DNA from: Gaetbulibacter sp. 4G1
Lineage (GTDB): Bacteria > Bacteroidota > Bacteroidia > Flavobacteriales > Flavobacteriaceae
Assembly (NCBI RefSeq): GCF_002741945.1
Contig: NZ_MDVN01000001.1
Location: 1-64,000, forward strand
Length of the DNA stretch: 64,000 nucleotides
Direction of reading: 5' to 3'
The position numbers were made by a program, and so were the translations under genes. Shown piece by piece: positions 45,825 through 55,133 of the stretch. The notes below the pieces were generated by a model. The model made no database searches. It was given only the letters and a program-made list of their open reading frames with translations, and was not told the origin of the DNA. Positions within the stretch are counted from its first letter, which is position 1. Every line of letters starts with the position of its first letter.

Positions 45825-47513
45825 ATGCTACTTATTTTTTTAAGTTGGATATACATTTTTATTACAACTAAAAACTTTGGAATTCTATTTACAAAAGTTT
45901 TAGGTATAAGAGACTGCCATCCTATTACTCTTCAAATTTTGGGGCTTTTATCTTATACTATTGTTACTAGTTTTTTTGCTTTCTTTTTCAGGATTAATGT
46001 GGAGTATTACGTATTCATTTTAGTACTAAACGTTATTCTTATTTATAGTAATAGAAATGATTTCAAAACACACTCTAACGCTTTAATATTGTTGTTTAAG
46101 AAGTTAAAAAAACATTATAAATTTCTTTACTTATTTCTATTTCTTATTGTACTAGCGCAAAGCAGCACTAAGCCTTATTTGATTGACAATGAGACTTATT
46201 ACATTCAAACTATAAAATGGATTAACGAATTTGGGTATGTAAAAGGATTAGCAAATTTACATATGTTTCTGGGTCAAAATTCTTCATGGCATGTATTACA
46301 AGCTGGGTTTAATTTTCCTTTTTTATCCAATTTTTATAATGATTTAAATGGGTTTTTATTTACAATATTTGGGCTTTGGGCTATAGAAAAATTAAATAAT
46401 TATAATAATCGTGAAAACATTCAAAGTTTTAATTTGGGATTAGTACTCTTATTTTCTCTTTTTTTATTGCAATTTGTTAATGCACCATCTCCAGATTTGA
46501 TTATTTTTTTAATAACCCCTTATATCTTTTATCTGTTCATTAGTAACTATAAAAACACCACTATCAATGACTTTAAAATATTTTTAAGCTTAGTTCTTTT
46601 TTTATGCTTTGTTAAAGTGACGATGATAGTTTTATCAGTTTTAGTAGTCATACTTCTTATAAATAATTTCAAAACTTTAAAAGGAAAATTATTGCAATAC
46701 TTGTTTTTAAGTATAATTATTCTGGGGTTGTTTATTGTTAAAAATGCTATAGTTTCTGGTTATATATTTTATCCTATAGTAGGAATAGATGTTCTAAGTT
46801 TTGATTGGAAAGTACCGAAAGAACTTTTAGAATTTTATAAGTTAGGGACTTATCTAGAAGGCATGAGTAATATTGATGTTTCTCAATTAGGCTTTTTAGA
46901 AAAAATAAAAATATGGCTCACTCTACCAAAATTAGATGGTCTTTTTAATAAAGTTTTTGTTCTACTATTAATTATTTTTCCCTGGTTTATTTATAAAAAT
47001 AAAAATAAATCTAGCTTATTAATAATATATTTATTAGCTATTATTCAGCTTGTTATATTATGGTTTACTTCTCCTCAATACAGGTTCTTTTTTGTATTTG
47101 TTTCTTTTTTAGCTATCCAAGTATTTTCATCTATTATAAAAAATAAAAAGATTGGATTTTATCTAGTTATGTTATCAATCATTTTAAGTGCTATTCCTGT
47201 TTTGATAACTGTAAACTTGAATGCTTTTACAAATAATAATTTTGCAATGGAGCTAAATACTTTTAAAATAAAAAACATTATTGTTCCTGAGGAAAACACA
47301 AAAATTAAAACAGAATTCGCTAAATTCTATATTGATGGCTTTGAGTTTTATTCACCAAGCGAAGATGTGTTTTTTTGGGCTACTGGAAATGGCGAATTAC
47401 CTTGTGTAAACAAAAAACAAATAGATTATATAAAGTATTATTATAATTATATTCCTCAATTACGAACTAACGATTTAAAAAATGGGTTTAAATCTGTTTT
47501 AATTGAAAAGTAA
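45825..47513 (+). CDS. Polytopic membrane protein, GT-C glycosyltransferase-like (LIC_10190/DUF8201 type)
   Basis: A 562-aa protein with about 12 predicted membrane segments. The first extracytoplasmic loop carries D121 and E123 (PYLIDNETYYIQTIKWIN), like the D-x-E of GT-C glycosyltransferases that use lipid-linked sugars. The C-terminal ~110 residues form a soluble domain (IVPEENTKIKTEFAKFYIDG). I recall similar flavobacterial proteins named LIC_10190 family. It could be a glycosyltransferase or a polymerase-like envelope enzyme. No polysaccharide genes are adjacent, and the donor is unknown. Confidence 0.6.
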   Translation: MLLIFLSWIYIFITTKNFGILFTKVLGIRDCHPITLQILGLLSYTIVTSFFAFFFRINVEYYVFILVLNVILIYSNRNDFKTHSNALILLFKKLKKHYKFLYLFLFLIVLAQSSTKPYLIDNETYYIQTIKWINEFGYVKGLANLHMFLGQNSSWHVLQAGFNFPFLSNFYNDLNGFLFTIFGLWAIEKLNNYNNRENIQSFNLGLVLLFSLFLLQFVNAPSPDLIIFLITPYIFYLFISNYKNTTINDFKIFLSLVLFLCFVKVTMIVLSVLVVILLINNFKTLKGKLLQYLFLSIIILGLFIVKNAIVSGYIFYPIVGIDVLSFDWKVPKELLEFYKLGTYLEGMSNIDVSQLGFLEKIKIWLTLPKLDGLFNKVFVLLLIIFPWFIYKNKNKSSLLIIYLLAIIQLVILWFTSPQYRFFFVFVSFLAIQVFSSIIKNKKIGFYLVMLSIILSAIPVLITVNLNAFTNNNFAMELNTFKIKNIIVPEENTKIKTEFAKFYIDGFEFYSPSEDVFFWATGNGELPCVNKKQIDYIKYYYNYIPQLRTNDLKNGFKSVLIEK

Positions 47514-47526
47514 TTTGATTAGCGTA

Positions 47527-48480
47527 TTAGAAAAGACTCTTAATAACTTGATCTTCAGTAACACCTTCAGCTTCTGCTTTGTAGTTTTTAATAATACGGT
47601 GTCTTAAAATGCTATTAGCTACAGCTTGAACATTTTCTATATCTGGAGAAAACTTACCGTGTATAGCTGCATGAGTTTTGGCTGCTAAAATTAAGTTTTG
47701 AGAAGCTCTTGGTCCTGCCCCCCAATCTATATATGTTTTTACTAAATCGTTAGCAGCATCAGCATTTGGTCTTGTTTTACCAACCATAGCCACTGCATAT
47801 TCAATAACATTATCGGCAACCGGCATACGACGGATAAGTTGTTGGAAGTCTATTATTTCTTGCGCAGAAAACAATGCATTTACTTTTGCTTGTTTATCTG
47901 TAGTTGTTGCCTTTACCACTTGTACTTCTTCTTCAAAAGATGGGTAATCTAAATTGATAGCAAACATAAAGCGGTCTAATTGTGCTTCTGGTAATGGATA
48001 TGTACCTTCTTGCTCAATAGGATTTTGGGTAGCTAAAACAAAATACGGTAAGCTTAATTTATAATGATGTCCAGCTACAGTAACGGCACGTTCTTGCATA
48101 GCCTCTAATAAAGCTGCTTGCGTTTTTGGAGGTGTTCTGTTAATTTCGTCTGCTAAGATAATATTAGCAAAAATAGGCCCTTTTATAAATTTAAAATGCC
48201 TGTCCTCATCTAATATTTCACTACCAAGAATATCACTTGGCATTAAATCTGGAGTAAATTGAATACGCTTAAAATCAAGCCCTAAAGCTTGTGCAATGGT
48301 ATTAACCATTAATGTTTTTGCTAAACCAGGAACACCAATAAGTAAAGAATGCCCACCAGAAAAAATGGAAATTAAAATTTGATTTACAACCTCATCTTGA
48401 CCAACAATTATTTTGGCTATTTCTGTTTTTAAATCTTTATATCGCTTTACAAATTGTTCTACGGCAGCTACATCCGACAT
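47527..48480 (-). CDS. MoxR-family AAA+ ATPase
   Basis: A 317-aa AAA+ ATPase. Walker A GVPGLAKT is at 49-56, Walker B NIILADEINRTPPKTQAALLEAMQ at ~105-128 (ADEINR), sensor 1 is ATQNPIEQEGTYPLPEAQ and the arginine finger region is EAQLDRFMFAI. MoxR ATPases act as chaperones for metal-centre or complex assembly, normally next to DUF58 and VWA genes. Here it instead ends a parvulin operon, 4 bp after the SurA-like gene, which suggests a role in envelope protein assembly. DUF58/VWA genes may lie outside this operon. Confidence 0.92.
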   Translation of the reverse strand: MSDVAAVEQFVKRYKDLKTEIAKIIVGQDEVVNQILISIFSGGHSLLIGVPGLAKTLMVNTIAQALGLDFKRIQFTPDLMPSDILGSEILDEDRHFKFIKGPIFANIILADEINRTPPKTQAALLEAMQERAVTVAGHHYKLSLPYFVLATQNPIEQEGTYPLPEAQLDRFMFAINLDYPSFEEEVQVVKATTTDKQAKVNALFSAQEIIDFQQLIRRMPVADNVIEYAVAMVGKTRPNADAANDLVKTYIDWGAGPRASQNLILAAKTHAAIHGKFSPDIENVQAVANSILRHRIIKNYKAEAEGVTEDQVIKSLF

Positions 48481-48484
48481 ATAT

Positions 48485-49939
48485 TTATTGTTTTAACCAG
48501 TTACTAGAAAAATCGCATTCTCTATGTTTTCCACTAATTTTAATATAAGTATCTATTATTTTTTCTTTTTGCCACTTTTCAATAGCTATTACTTTTTTCT
48601 CGTTTAAAGCTTGCTCCTTAATTTTTAAATAGTCTCGTGCATAATCAGCCTCGTGTTCCTCTATTCTGTCTGTAACAGTTAAAATTTTGAATTTAACATT
48701 TCTTGTTCTGTCTTCTTCTCTTAAAACTGGGCTAATATCATTATCCTTTAAATTTTGAATCTGTGCATATAATTCTGGATCCATTCTAGTCAATTCAAAA
48801 TTATAGTCTTGAGTTTGTGGGTTAATTAATTGCCCACCATCAAATTTTGTTTCTTTTTCGTCACTAGATTCTCTTGCAGCTTCTGCAAAAGTAATATCGC
48901 CAGCTACAATACTCTTTCTAACTTTTTCAAGACGTTCCTTAGCTTCTTTAATAGCTGTATCAGATACTTGAGCAATCAACAAAACATGACTTACATCGTA
49001 TAATTGTCCTCTTATTTTTTCAAGCTTAATAATATGAAATCCAAATTCAGTCTCAAAAGGATCTGAAACCTCTCCTTCCAATAATGAAAAAGCTACATCT
49101 CTAAATTCTTTTGCAAAACGGGGTTTATTCCTATCCAAAGTATAAATATACCCAGATTGTTTCATCCCTGGATCTTGCCCATATAATACCACCTTTGATC
49201 TGAAACTTGCTCCATTTTCTACTACATCAGCTTTAAAGCCTTTTAAGCGATCAATTATTTTTTGCTTCTCGGCTTCAGATACTATTGGCTCTACAACTAT
49301 TTGTGCTACTTTAAGTTCAATACCAAAAGTTGGCCTTTTATCTTCAGGGATTTTATTAAAAAATATTCTAACTTCGTCTGGAGTTACATCAACCTCTTCT
49401 ACAATTTTAGCTTGCATTCTAGCCGCTAATTGATTGCTTTTATTAATTTCGAACATTTCATCTCTAAAACTTTTTTCGTCATCTTTTTTATAAAATTCTA
49501 AAAGTTTATCCATAGAACCACCGGTTTGCTGTAAAAACTGCTGGATTTGGTAATCCACTTGTTGACGAATCTCAGCATCTGATACTTGAATACTATCTTG
49601 AATAGCATGATGTGCATAAAGTTTATCTTCTAATAATTTTCCAAATAAACTACATGGTTCAATATCTTTAGTATTTACTCCCTGAGCTTGTAATTGTAAA
49701 TAAGCTTTATCTAAATCTGAATCTAAAATAATATAATCACCAACTACTGCAGCTACTCCATCTACTTTTTTAGCATTAAAAGAGCTTTTTATAGTATCAA
49801 CTTTCTTAGTCGTTTCTTTAACTTCATCTTCAATAATTTCCTGAGCAGACATAACATTTACCACAAGTAAAGTTATACTTAAAACTAGTATATGTTTTAA
49901 ATTATTTATAAATTTCAAATTGTTTGTTTTTAATAGCAT
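48485..49939 (-). CDS. surA: SurA-like periplasmic peptidyl-prolyl isomerase/chaperone
   Basis: A 484-aa exported protein with a signal peptide ending near residue 33 (LVVNVMSAQ). The N-terminal SurA chaperone domain spans ~50-185 (DGVAAVVGDYIILDSDLDKA, YQIQQFLQQTGGSMDKLLEF). Two parvulin-type domains follow (~190-290, YIYTLDRNKPRFAKEFRDVA and GFHIIKLEK; ~295-400, YDVSHVLLIAQVSD and ESSDEKETKFDGGQL). It escorts outer-membrane proteins through the periplasm. Its ATG lies 38 bp inside the 3' end of the upstream lipoprotein gene, implying coupling. Confidence 0.88.
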   Translation of the reverse strand: MLLKTNNLKFINNLKHILVLSITLLVVNVMSAQEIIEDEVKETTKKVDTIKSSFNAKKVDGVAAVVGDYIILDSDLDKAYLQLQAQGVNTKDIEPCSLFGKLLEDKLYAHHAIQDSIQVSDAEIRQQVDYQIQQFLQQTGGSMDKLLEFYKKDDEKSFRDEMFEINKSNQLAARMQAKIVEEVDVTPDEVRIFFNKIPEDKRPTFGIELKVAQIVVEPIVSEAEKQKIIDRLKGFKADVVENGASFRSKVVLYGQDPGMKQSGYIYTLDRNKPRFAKEFRDVAFSLLEGEVSDPFETEFGFHIIKLEKIRGQLYDVSHVLLIAQVSDTAIKEAKERLEKVRKSIVAGDITFAEAARESSDEKETKFDGGQLINPQTQDYNFELTRMDPELYAQIQNLKDNDISPVLREEDRTRNVKFKILTVTDRIEEHEADYARDYLKIKEQALNEKKVIAIEKWQKEKIIDTYIKISGKHRECDFSSNWLKQ

Positions 49940-50756
49940 CTTTTGTAATATCTTTTTCTAATTCTCTAATAAGCTCTAACTTCCTTTTATTAATAACTAT
50001 TTGTCTTATTGTTGGTTTAACATATTCTAATGGTGCAGTTTCGTTACGTAACAAAACGTTATTAATTTGCATCAAATATACTCCTAATGAATCTTTGAGC
50101 TGTAAAAAATTAGATTTTTTTAACAGTTGTTTTTTATTTTCTGGATTTAAGACTGAAATTTTATCAATAACTTGATTAACTTTTATCCAAATTGAATCAT
50201 TTAATGAAAAGGATTTAAATTGAATTGACATAGAATCCAGCTCTTTTTTATCTTTTAAATTAAAGCGTTTAAACTTTTCTTCAATAGATTTTAAGTTGAT
50301 TATATTTTCATCTACATGAACATAACGAAACTTTATAAGCTCTTCGTTTAGTTTAAATGCTTCTTTATTTTTTTCATAATATACCTCAACTTCGTTATTT
50401 GTAACAGTAGTGTCTATATTTTTTCTAACCAAGCCTTCAATATAAGCTTTGGTATATAAATCGTTTTTATATTGATCAATAAGCTTATTAAATGTTTCTT
50501 GCTTTTCTTCACTTAAATTAAGCATAGCACCATCTACAAAAAGCTGCTGTGTTGCCCAACGATTAATAAAGTTTTGAACAACCAAAATACTATCTTCTTT
50601 TGTTGTAGTTTCTGTTGTTAAGTCTTTTATATCATCATAATACAAATAAGTTTCGTTTACCCTCGCGATAGGTATACCTTCTTCTGTCTTTTTAAAAAAA
50701 GTACATGACGTAGTTATTATAACTATTAATGTAAATATGATTTTATTAAACTTCAA
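49902..50756 (-). CDS. Periplasmic lipoprotein with SurA-like N-terminal domain, no parvulin domain
   Basis: A 284-aa predicted lipoprotein with lipobox TTSC (Cys ~18). Residues ~27-130 resemble the SurA/PrsA N-domain (IARVNETYLYYDDIKDLT, INRWATQQLFVDGAMLNL). The remaining helices (NEVEVYYEKNKEAFKLNEEL) lack any PPIase core. It sits between two parvulin genes (3 bp after one, overlapping the next by 38 bp), so it likely works with them in the periplasm as a membrane-held chaperone subunit. The exact role is unknown. Confidence 0.75.
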   Translation of the reverse strand: MKFNKIIFTLIVIITTSCTFFKKTEEGIPIARVNETYLYYDDIKDLTTETTTKEDSILVVQNFINRWATQQLFVDGAMLNLSEEKQETFNKLIDQYKNDLYTKAYIEGLVRKNIDTTVTNNEVEVYYEKNKEAFKLNEELIKFRYVHVDENIINLKSIEEKFKRFNLKDKKELDSMSIQFKSFSLNDSIWIKVNQVIDKISVLNPENKKQLLKKSNFLQLKDSLGVYLMQINNVLLRNETAPLEYVKPTIRQIVINKRKLELIRELEKDITKDAIKNKQFEIYK

Positions 50757-50759
50757 CGG

Positions 50760-52712
50760 CTAATTTTTAATTTGATTTTTCACCTTATTCAAGGCTTCTT
50801 GGTTAACAACTATTTTATATTTTTCTTTTAATTGTTCAACCCAATTTTTTTCTTTATAAGCTTGATAATCACTAATAATTAAACCTTTTGCTTCTTCAAA
50901 AGTTTTAATTATTTCAGGTAAAACCTCTTTTACTTTAACCACAATAAATGCATTATTATGTTTATAAATTTTAGAGATTCCTTTTTTAAATTCAAATTTA
51001 TTAGGAAATGCTTGATGCGTTGCATCCATAATACCTGATGTAAAAACCACATGTACTTCGCCATTGTTGTTTACCAGTTTTTTAATATCTTCTAAACTCA
51101 TGTCTTGTTGCAATAACTTTGCAACTCGTTTTAAAGTTTTTTGTTTGGTCGCTGATGCAACTATGGCATCAACACGTTCTGGTAATATGTATTTTTCTTT
51201 GTTTTTACTATAATAATTTTGGGTTTCTAAAGAATCTGCTTTTGCTGTGTTCCAAATTGTCGTTTCCATTAAATCAAACAATAACAAACCATCTCTATAC
51301 TCGTTAACTATATTAGCGAACTCTTCATTTTCTTCTTCTAAATGATTTTCTTGATATTGGATTAGTCTTTTATTTAAAAACGTATTGTATTTTTCTGATA
51401 CTATAGACTTAAACGTAGACTTAGGATTAACTCCTCGTTGTGTTTTTTGTAAATAAATACCAAATTCTTTAAAAGTAAATTGGAGGTTTTCTATTTTAAT
51501 TAATGGTGAATCACTTTTAAAATCTTTAGGAAGCTTCCATGTTCCTTTTAAATAATCATCATTTAATAGCGAAACAAAATATGATAAAGCTGGCTGGTTA
51601 TTGCTTACATTATATTTAGCTTTAAGTTTAGTTGTTAAAGCATCATCAATTAATTTAGAGCGTTCATCACGCTTTACCTTGGCTTCCAGCTCTGGCTTTA
51701 TGTCTTGAAACGGAGGTATTAACTTTTTAGCATGTAGTTTAACAATATGCCACCCATATTTGGTTTTAAATGGCTGAGATACATCGCCGATATTCTCTAA
51801 ACTAAAAGCAACATCTTCAAATTCTGGCGAACTTAATTGCCCACTTGAAAAAGCCGACAATAAACCTCCTTTAGAAGCCGAATTTTTGTCATCTGAAAAT
51901 TGTTTAGCTAAGTCTTCAAAAGCATCACCTTGATTCAGTTTTTTATAAATATCTTGTATTCTATTTTCCGGTTTCTCTCCTAATGTATCATTTTCTTTAA
52001 TATTAACCATAATATGAGCTACAGTACGTTCGCCTCTAGATTTACGTTTATCAAAGACCTTAACTATATGGTAGCCAAAACGCGTTCTAAAAGGCTGAGA
52101 AATTTCATCAACATTAGTGTTAAAAGCCTCGTTTTCGAACTTATAAACCATCCTAAATCCAGAAAAATACCCTAGTTCTTCACCAAAAACAGATTTGCCA
52201 TTGTGTACTTCTTTTCTAATCGTTTCAAAACCTTCGCTTAAAGCTCTTTCTCTTAGCTTACTAATTGTATTAAATGCTACCAAAGTATCTTGTGGATTTG
52301 CATTTTCAGGTATTTTAATTAAAATATGGTTTGCTTTTATTTCATATGAGATTCTATCATAAGCTTCTTCAACCAATTCATCTGTAACTTTATTATCATA
52401 AATAAAGTTTTTGGCTAATTGCTTCCTATAGGTATTTAACTCTCTTAAATATGAAGGTTTTTTGTCAAGTTCTAAAGCTTTTGCTTCTTTTAATTTTAAC
52501 TTATAAGTAGTGAAAAGTGATAAGTATTCATCTACATCTTTCTGGGATTCATCTTGTACTAAATCAAGGTTTTTATTATATACTCTTAAAAATTCTGAAA
52601 CGTAAACTGGAGTTTTATCTACCGTAAAAAGGACTTCATTTGTTTTTGTTTGCGCATTAATGCATAGCATTATTACAGTAAATAATAAAGTAAAAAAATG
52701 TTTTAACTGCAT
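50760..52712 (-). CDS. Two-domain parvulin-type peptidyl-prolyl isomerase
   Basis: A 650-aa exported protein. The ATG at 52710-52712 gives a good signal peptide (MQLKHFFTLLFTVIMLCINAQ); the longer frame begins with TTG. A chaperone-like N-domain (VDKTPVYVSEFLRVYNKNLD) is followed by two PpiC/parvulin domains (~125-225, IKANHILIKIPENANPQ to FGYHIVKVFDKR; ~230-330, RTVAHIMVNIKEND, KGGLLSAFSSGQLSSPEFED, YGWHIVKLHAKK). The C-terminal ~300 residues are helical and unassigned. First gene of the four-gene folding operon with the lipoprotein, surA-like and moxR genes. Confidence 0.88.
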   Translation of the reverse strand: MQLKHFFTLLFTVIMLCINAQTKTNEVLFTVDKTPVYVSEFLRVYNKNLDLVQDESQKDVDEYLSLFTTYKLKLKEAKALELDKKPSYLRELNTYRKQLAKNFIYDNKVTDELVEEAYDRISYEIKANHILIKIPENANPQDTLVAFNTISKLRERALSEGFETIRKEVHNGKSVFGEELGYFSGFRMVYKFENEAFNTNVDEISQPFRTRFGYHIVKVFDKRKSRGERTVAHIMVNIKENDTLGEKPENRIQDIYKKLNQGDAFEDLAKQFSDDKNSASKGGLLSAFSSGQLSSPEFEDVAFSLENIGDVSQPFKTKYGWHIVKLHAKKLIPPFQDIKPELEAKVKRDERSKLIDDALTTKLKAKYNVSNNQPALSYFVSLLNDDYLKGTWKLPKDFKSDSPLIKIENLQFTFKEFGIYLQKTQRGVNPKSTFKSIVSEKYNTFLNKRLIQYQENHLEEENEEFANIVNEYRDGLLLFDLMETTIWNTAKADSLETQNYYSKNKEKYILPERVDAIVASATKQKTLKRVAKLLQQDMSLEDIKKLVNNNGEVHVVFTSGIMDATHQAFPNKFEFKKGISKIYKHNNAFIVVKVKEVLPEIIKTFEEAKGLIISDYQAYKEKNWVEQLKEKYKIVVNQEALNKVKNQIKN

Positions 52713-52860
52713 GAAGAAAAAATTATTCAAAGTGGATACAAAAATACTAATATAAACCTATAATACAAGTTGCTTTAACAAACGTTTAAAAAGTAAAAAT
52801 ATTACTCATATTTATATAATATATCTTTACATTTAACCTCAGTTTTTATTTTAATAAATA

Positions 52861-53097
52861 ATGCGTAAACTAAAACTTATTTGGGATTTTCGAGGTCCAG
52901 ATGCTTTAAAAATTGCTGAACATCACGAAATTCATTTAAAAGACTTTATTCGCTTAGAAAAATTAGAGCTTAATATTACTGGTTTTGAATCAATTACAGA
53001 CGCACACGCCATTGCCTTTATGGTTGTTCCAGAAGATATTATGAAACCCATTAGAGATGCTTTGAAACCACATCGTGGGCAAATTTATATGGAATAA
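52861..53097 (+). CDS. Small conserved hypothetical protein (78 aa)
   Basis: A 78-aa soluble protein (starts MRKLKLIWDFRGPDALKIAE). It has two His-rich turns (EHHEIHLKDF; ITDAHAIAFMVVP) and no known domain that I can name. The size, clean ATG and coupling to the next gene (one base between stop and ATG) argue that it is real. It sits directly before a methyltransferase gene. Function unknown. Confidence 0.65.
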   Translation: MRKLKLIWDFRGPDALKIAEHHEIHLKDFIRLEKLELNITGFESITDAHAIAFMVVPEDIMKPIRDALKPHRGQIYME

Positions 53098-53098
53098 A

Positions 53099-53881
53099 AT
53101 GAATGCAAAGTACGATGATATAGGAGTAAATTATAATGCTACAAGAAAAGCAGATGATTATCTTGTTAAACGATTATTGGCTAATTTAAACCCTAAATCC
53201 AATGGACTATATTTAGATATTGGTTGTGGCACTGGTAATTACACTATTAAATTGCAAGAAAATGGGTTTAACTTTATTGGTGTTGATCCTTCAACAGAAA
53301 TGCTTGAAAAAGCAAAGCTAAATAACCCAAACATCGATTGGAAGCTTGGACAAGCTGAATACTTAAACTTAAATTCTGAAAGCATTGATGGAATTATAGG
53401 TAGTTTAACCATTCATCATTGGAAAGATTTAGAAAAAGGGTTTAAAGAATTACATCGTGTATTAAAAAACGATAGTAATTTGGTGATTTTTACTTCTACA
53501 CCAAAACAAATGATTGGATATTGGTTAAATCATTATTTTCCTAAAATGATGAAAGACTCTATGTTGCAGATGCCAACTCTAAAAGCCATCAAAAGAATTA
53601 TAAAACAAACAGGTTTCCGTTCAATTAAAACAGAATTATACAATATTAAACCAGATTTAAAAGATTTGTTTCTATATAGTGGTAAGCATAATCCAATTTT
53701 ATATTTAAGCCCAAAAGTAAGACATGGTATATCTTCTTTTTCTTCACTTGCTAACGCTAAAGAAGTAGAGACTGGCATAATTCAATTAAAAGGTGATATC
53801 GCTACTCGAAAAGTCAATGATATTATAAAATCTTATGAAAACGATTTAGGTGATTATCTTTTTATCATTGCAAAAAAATAA
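53099..53881 (+). CDS. SAM-dependent methyltransferase (class I)
   Basis: A 260-aa protein starting MNAKYDDIGVNYNATRKAD. Motif I YLDIGCGTGNYTIKL, the acidic post-I residue FIGVDPSTEML, and the motif IV-like IDGIIGSLTIHHW mark a class I (UbiE/Methyltransf_11) fold. The substrate cannot be told. A longer frame begins at a GTG at 53075, inside the preceding gene, but the ATG one base after that gene's stop is better and gives the usual N-terminus. Confidence 0.87.
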   Translation: MNAKYDDIGVNYNATRKADDYLVKRLLANLNPKSNGLYLDIGCGTGNYTIKLQENGFNFIGVDPSTEMLEKAKLNNPNIDWKLGQAEYLNLNSESIDGIIGSLTIHHWKDLEKGFKELHRVLKNDSNLVIFTSTPKQMIGYWLNHYFPKMMKDSMLQMPTLKAIKRIIKQTGFRSIKTELYNIKPDLKDLFLYSGKHNPILYLSPKVRHGISSFSSLANAKEVETGIIQLKGDIATRKVNDIIKSYENDLGDYLFIIAKK

Positions 53882-53957
53882 AAAACACCTCTGACATGTT
53901 TCGACACAAGCTCTAATAAATTTGCATTTAAGTTTAACAATTAAATCAATTTAAAAA

Positions 53958-54335
53958 ATGAAGAATGCAGTAAACTGGTTTGAAATTCCAGTGAAAGATT
54001 ACAACAGAGCAAAGCAATTTTATGCTACCGTTTTAGGAACTGAAATATCAGATTTCCCAATGCCAGAACAGAACATGAAATATGGCATTTTTAAACACGA
54101 CGAAAAAGATCAAGGAATTGGCGGTGCTATTATTGAAGCAGAAGGACAAAACCCCACTACAGATGGTTCTACTATTTACTTAAATGGTGGAGAAGACTTA
54201 GGCTTACCTCTATCTAGAGTTGAAAGGTGTGGTGGCCAAATTTTAATGCCAAAAACTAATATTGAAGAAAATGGTTTTATTGCTCAATTTTTAGATACTG
54301 AAGGCAATAGAGTTGCTTTACATTCTATGATGTAA
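53958..54335 (+). CDS. VOC-family (glyoxalase/bleomycin-resistance fold) protein
   Basis: A 125-aa protein with the typical VOC arrangement: VNWFEIPVKDYNRAKQFYATV at the start, GIGGAIIEAEGQNP, and LDTEGNRVALHSM at the end with a C-terminal metal-type His. The specific substrate is unknown. TAAATTTG at 53917-53924 is a -7 match. The following WYL regulator gene is 57 bp downstream, separated by an inverted repeat. Confidence 0.88.
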   Translation: MKNAVNWFEIPVKDYNRAKQFYATVLGTEISDFPMPEQNMKYGIFKHDEKDQGIGGAIIEAEGQNPTTDGSTIYLNGGEDLGLPLSRVERCGGQILMPKTNIEENGFIAQFLDTEGNRVALHSMM

Positions 54336-54352
54336 TTTTTTAACTAAAATCC

Positions 54353-54387
54353 AAGATAGTGAATTGCAAGTCGGTTCACTATCTTTG
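54353..54387. promoter_or_regulatory. 11-bp perfect inverted repeat overlapping the -7 box of the YafY-type regulator
   Basis: AAGATAGTGAA (54353-54363) and TTCACTATCTT (54375-54385) are perfect reverse complements with an 11-base spacer. The right arm overlaps TATCTTTG (54380-54387), a TAnnTTTG match five bases before the regulator's ATG (54393). There is no T tract, so an operator fits better than a terminator; autoregulation is inferred. Confidence 0.6.
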
Positions 54388-54392
54388 TTAAT

Positions 54393-55085
54393 ATGTCTCA
54401 ATTATCTAGACTTATATCTATACTTACACTGTTAAAATCGAAACGTCTTTTAACAGCCACAGAACTTGCTCAAAGGTTTGAAGTAAGTGTTAGAACTATA
54501 TATCGTGATATAAGAAAATTAGAACAAGCTGGTATACCTGTTACTACAATTGAAGGTAGAGGTTATTCTTTAATGGATGGCTACACGGTTGCCCCTGTTC
54601 AGTTTACTGAAAAACAAGCTAACGCTTTAATTACAGCTCAACATTTGGTTAGTCAAACTAATGACTCATCTTTTGTAACCAATTTTGAAGAAGCTCTAAC
54701 TAAAATTAAATCCGTATTTAGGACTTCTATTCAAGAAAAAAGCGAGTTATTGAATAGCAAAATTTTTGTTTTTGATTCTTATAATGAAAAGATATCTAGT
54801 AATGCTCTATCAGAAATACAATTAGCTATTACAAATTTTAATTATGTTGAAATTAATTACCGTAAAGCCAATGACCCAAATATTACTTTTAGAAAAATTG
54901 AACCTTATGCTTTATTTTCTACAAACAATAAATGGATTTTAATCTCGTGGTGCTATTTACGTAACACCTATCGTGCCTTTAGAATTGACAGGATTCATCA
55001 TTTTAAAATATTAAACGAAACATTTCAAGATAGAAAATTTAATCTTCAAGAGTATTTTAAAACTTGCCCTTTTGATGATAAATAA
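54393..55085 (+). CDS. YafY-type HTH/WYL-domain transcriptional regulator
   Basis: A 230-aa protein. The N-terminal HTH_11 domain (1-~60) is TLLKSKRLLTATELAQRFEV followed by SVRTIYRDIRKLEQAGIPVT. The WYL domain covers ~130-210 (YVEINYRKANDPNITFRKIE, LISWCYLRNTYRAFRIDRI). WYL domains sense nucleic-acid or small-molecule ligands. The short 5' region contains a strong inverted repeat. The VOC gene upstream and MOSC gene downstream are candidate targets. Confidence 0.9.
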   Translation: MSQLSRLISILTLLKSKRLLTATELAQRFEVSVRTIYRDIRKLEQAGIPVTTIEGRGYSLMDGYTVAPVQFTEKQANALITAQHLVSQTNDSSFVTNFEEALTKIKSVFRTSIQEKSELLNSKIFVFDSYNEKISSNALSEIQLAITNFNYVEINYRKANDPNITFRKIEPYALFSTNNKWILISWCYLRNTYRAFRIDRIHHFKILNETFQDRKFNLQEYFKTCPFDDK

Positions 55086-55133
55086 TAGTCTTTTTTAAAA
55101 AGAAGCATTTTGTTTTTTCATTACTTTTAAGGC

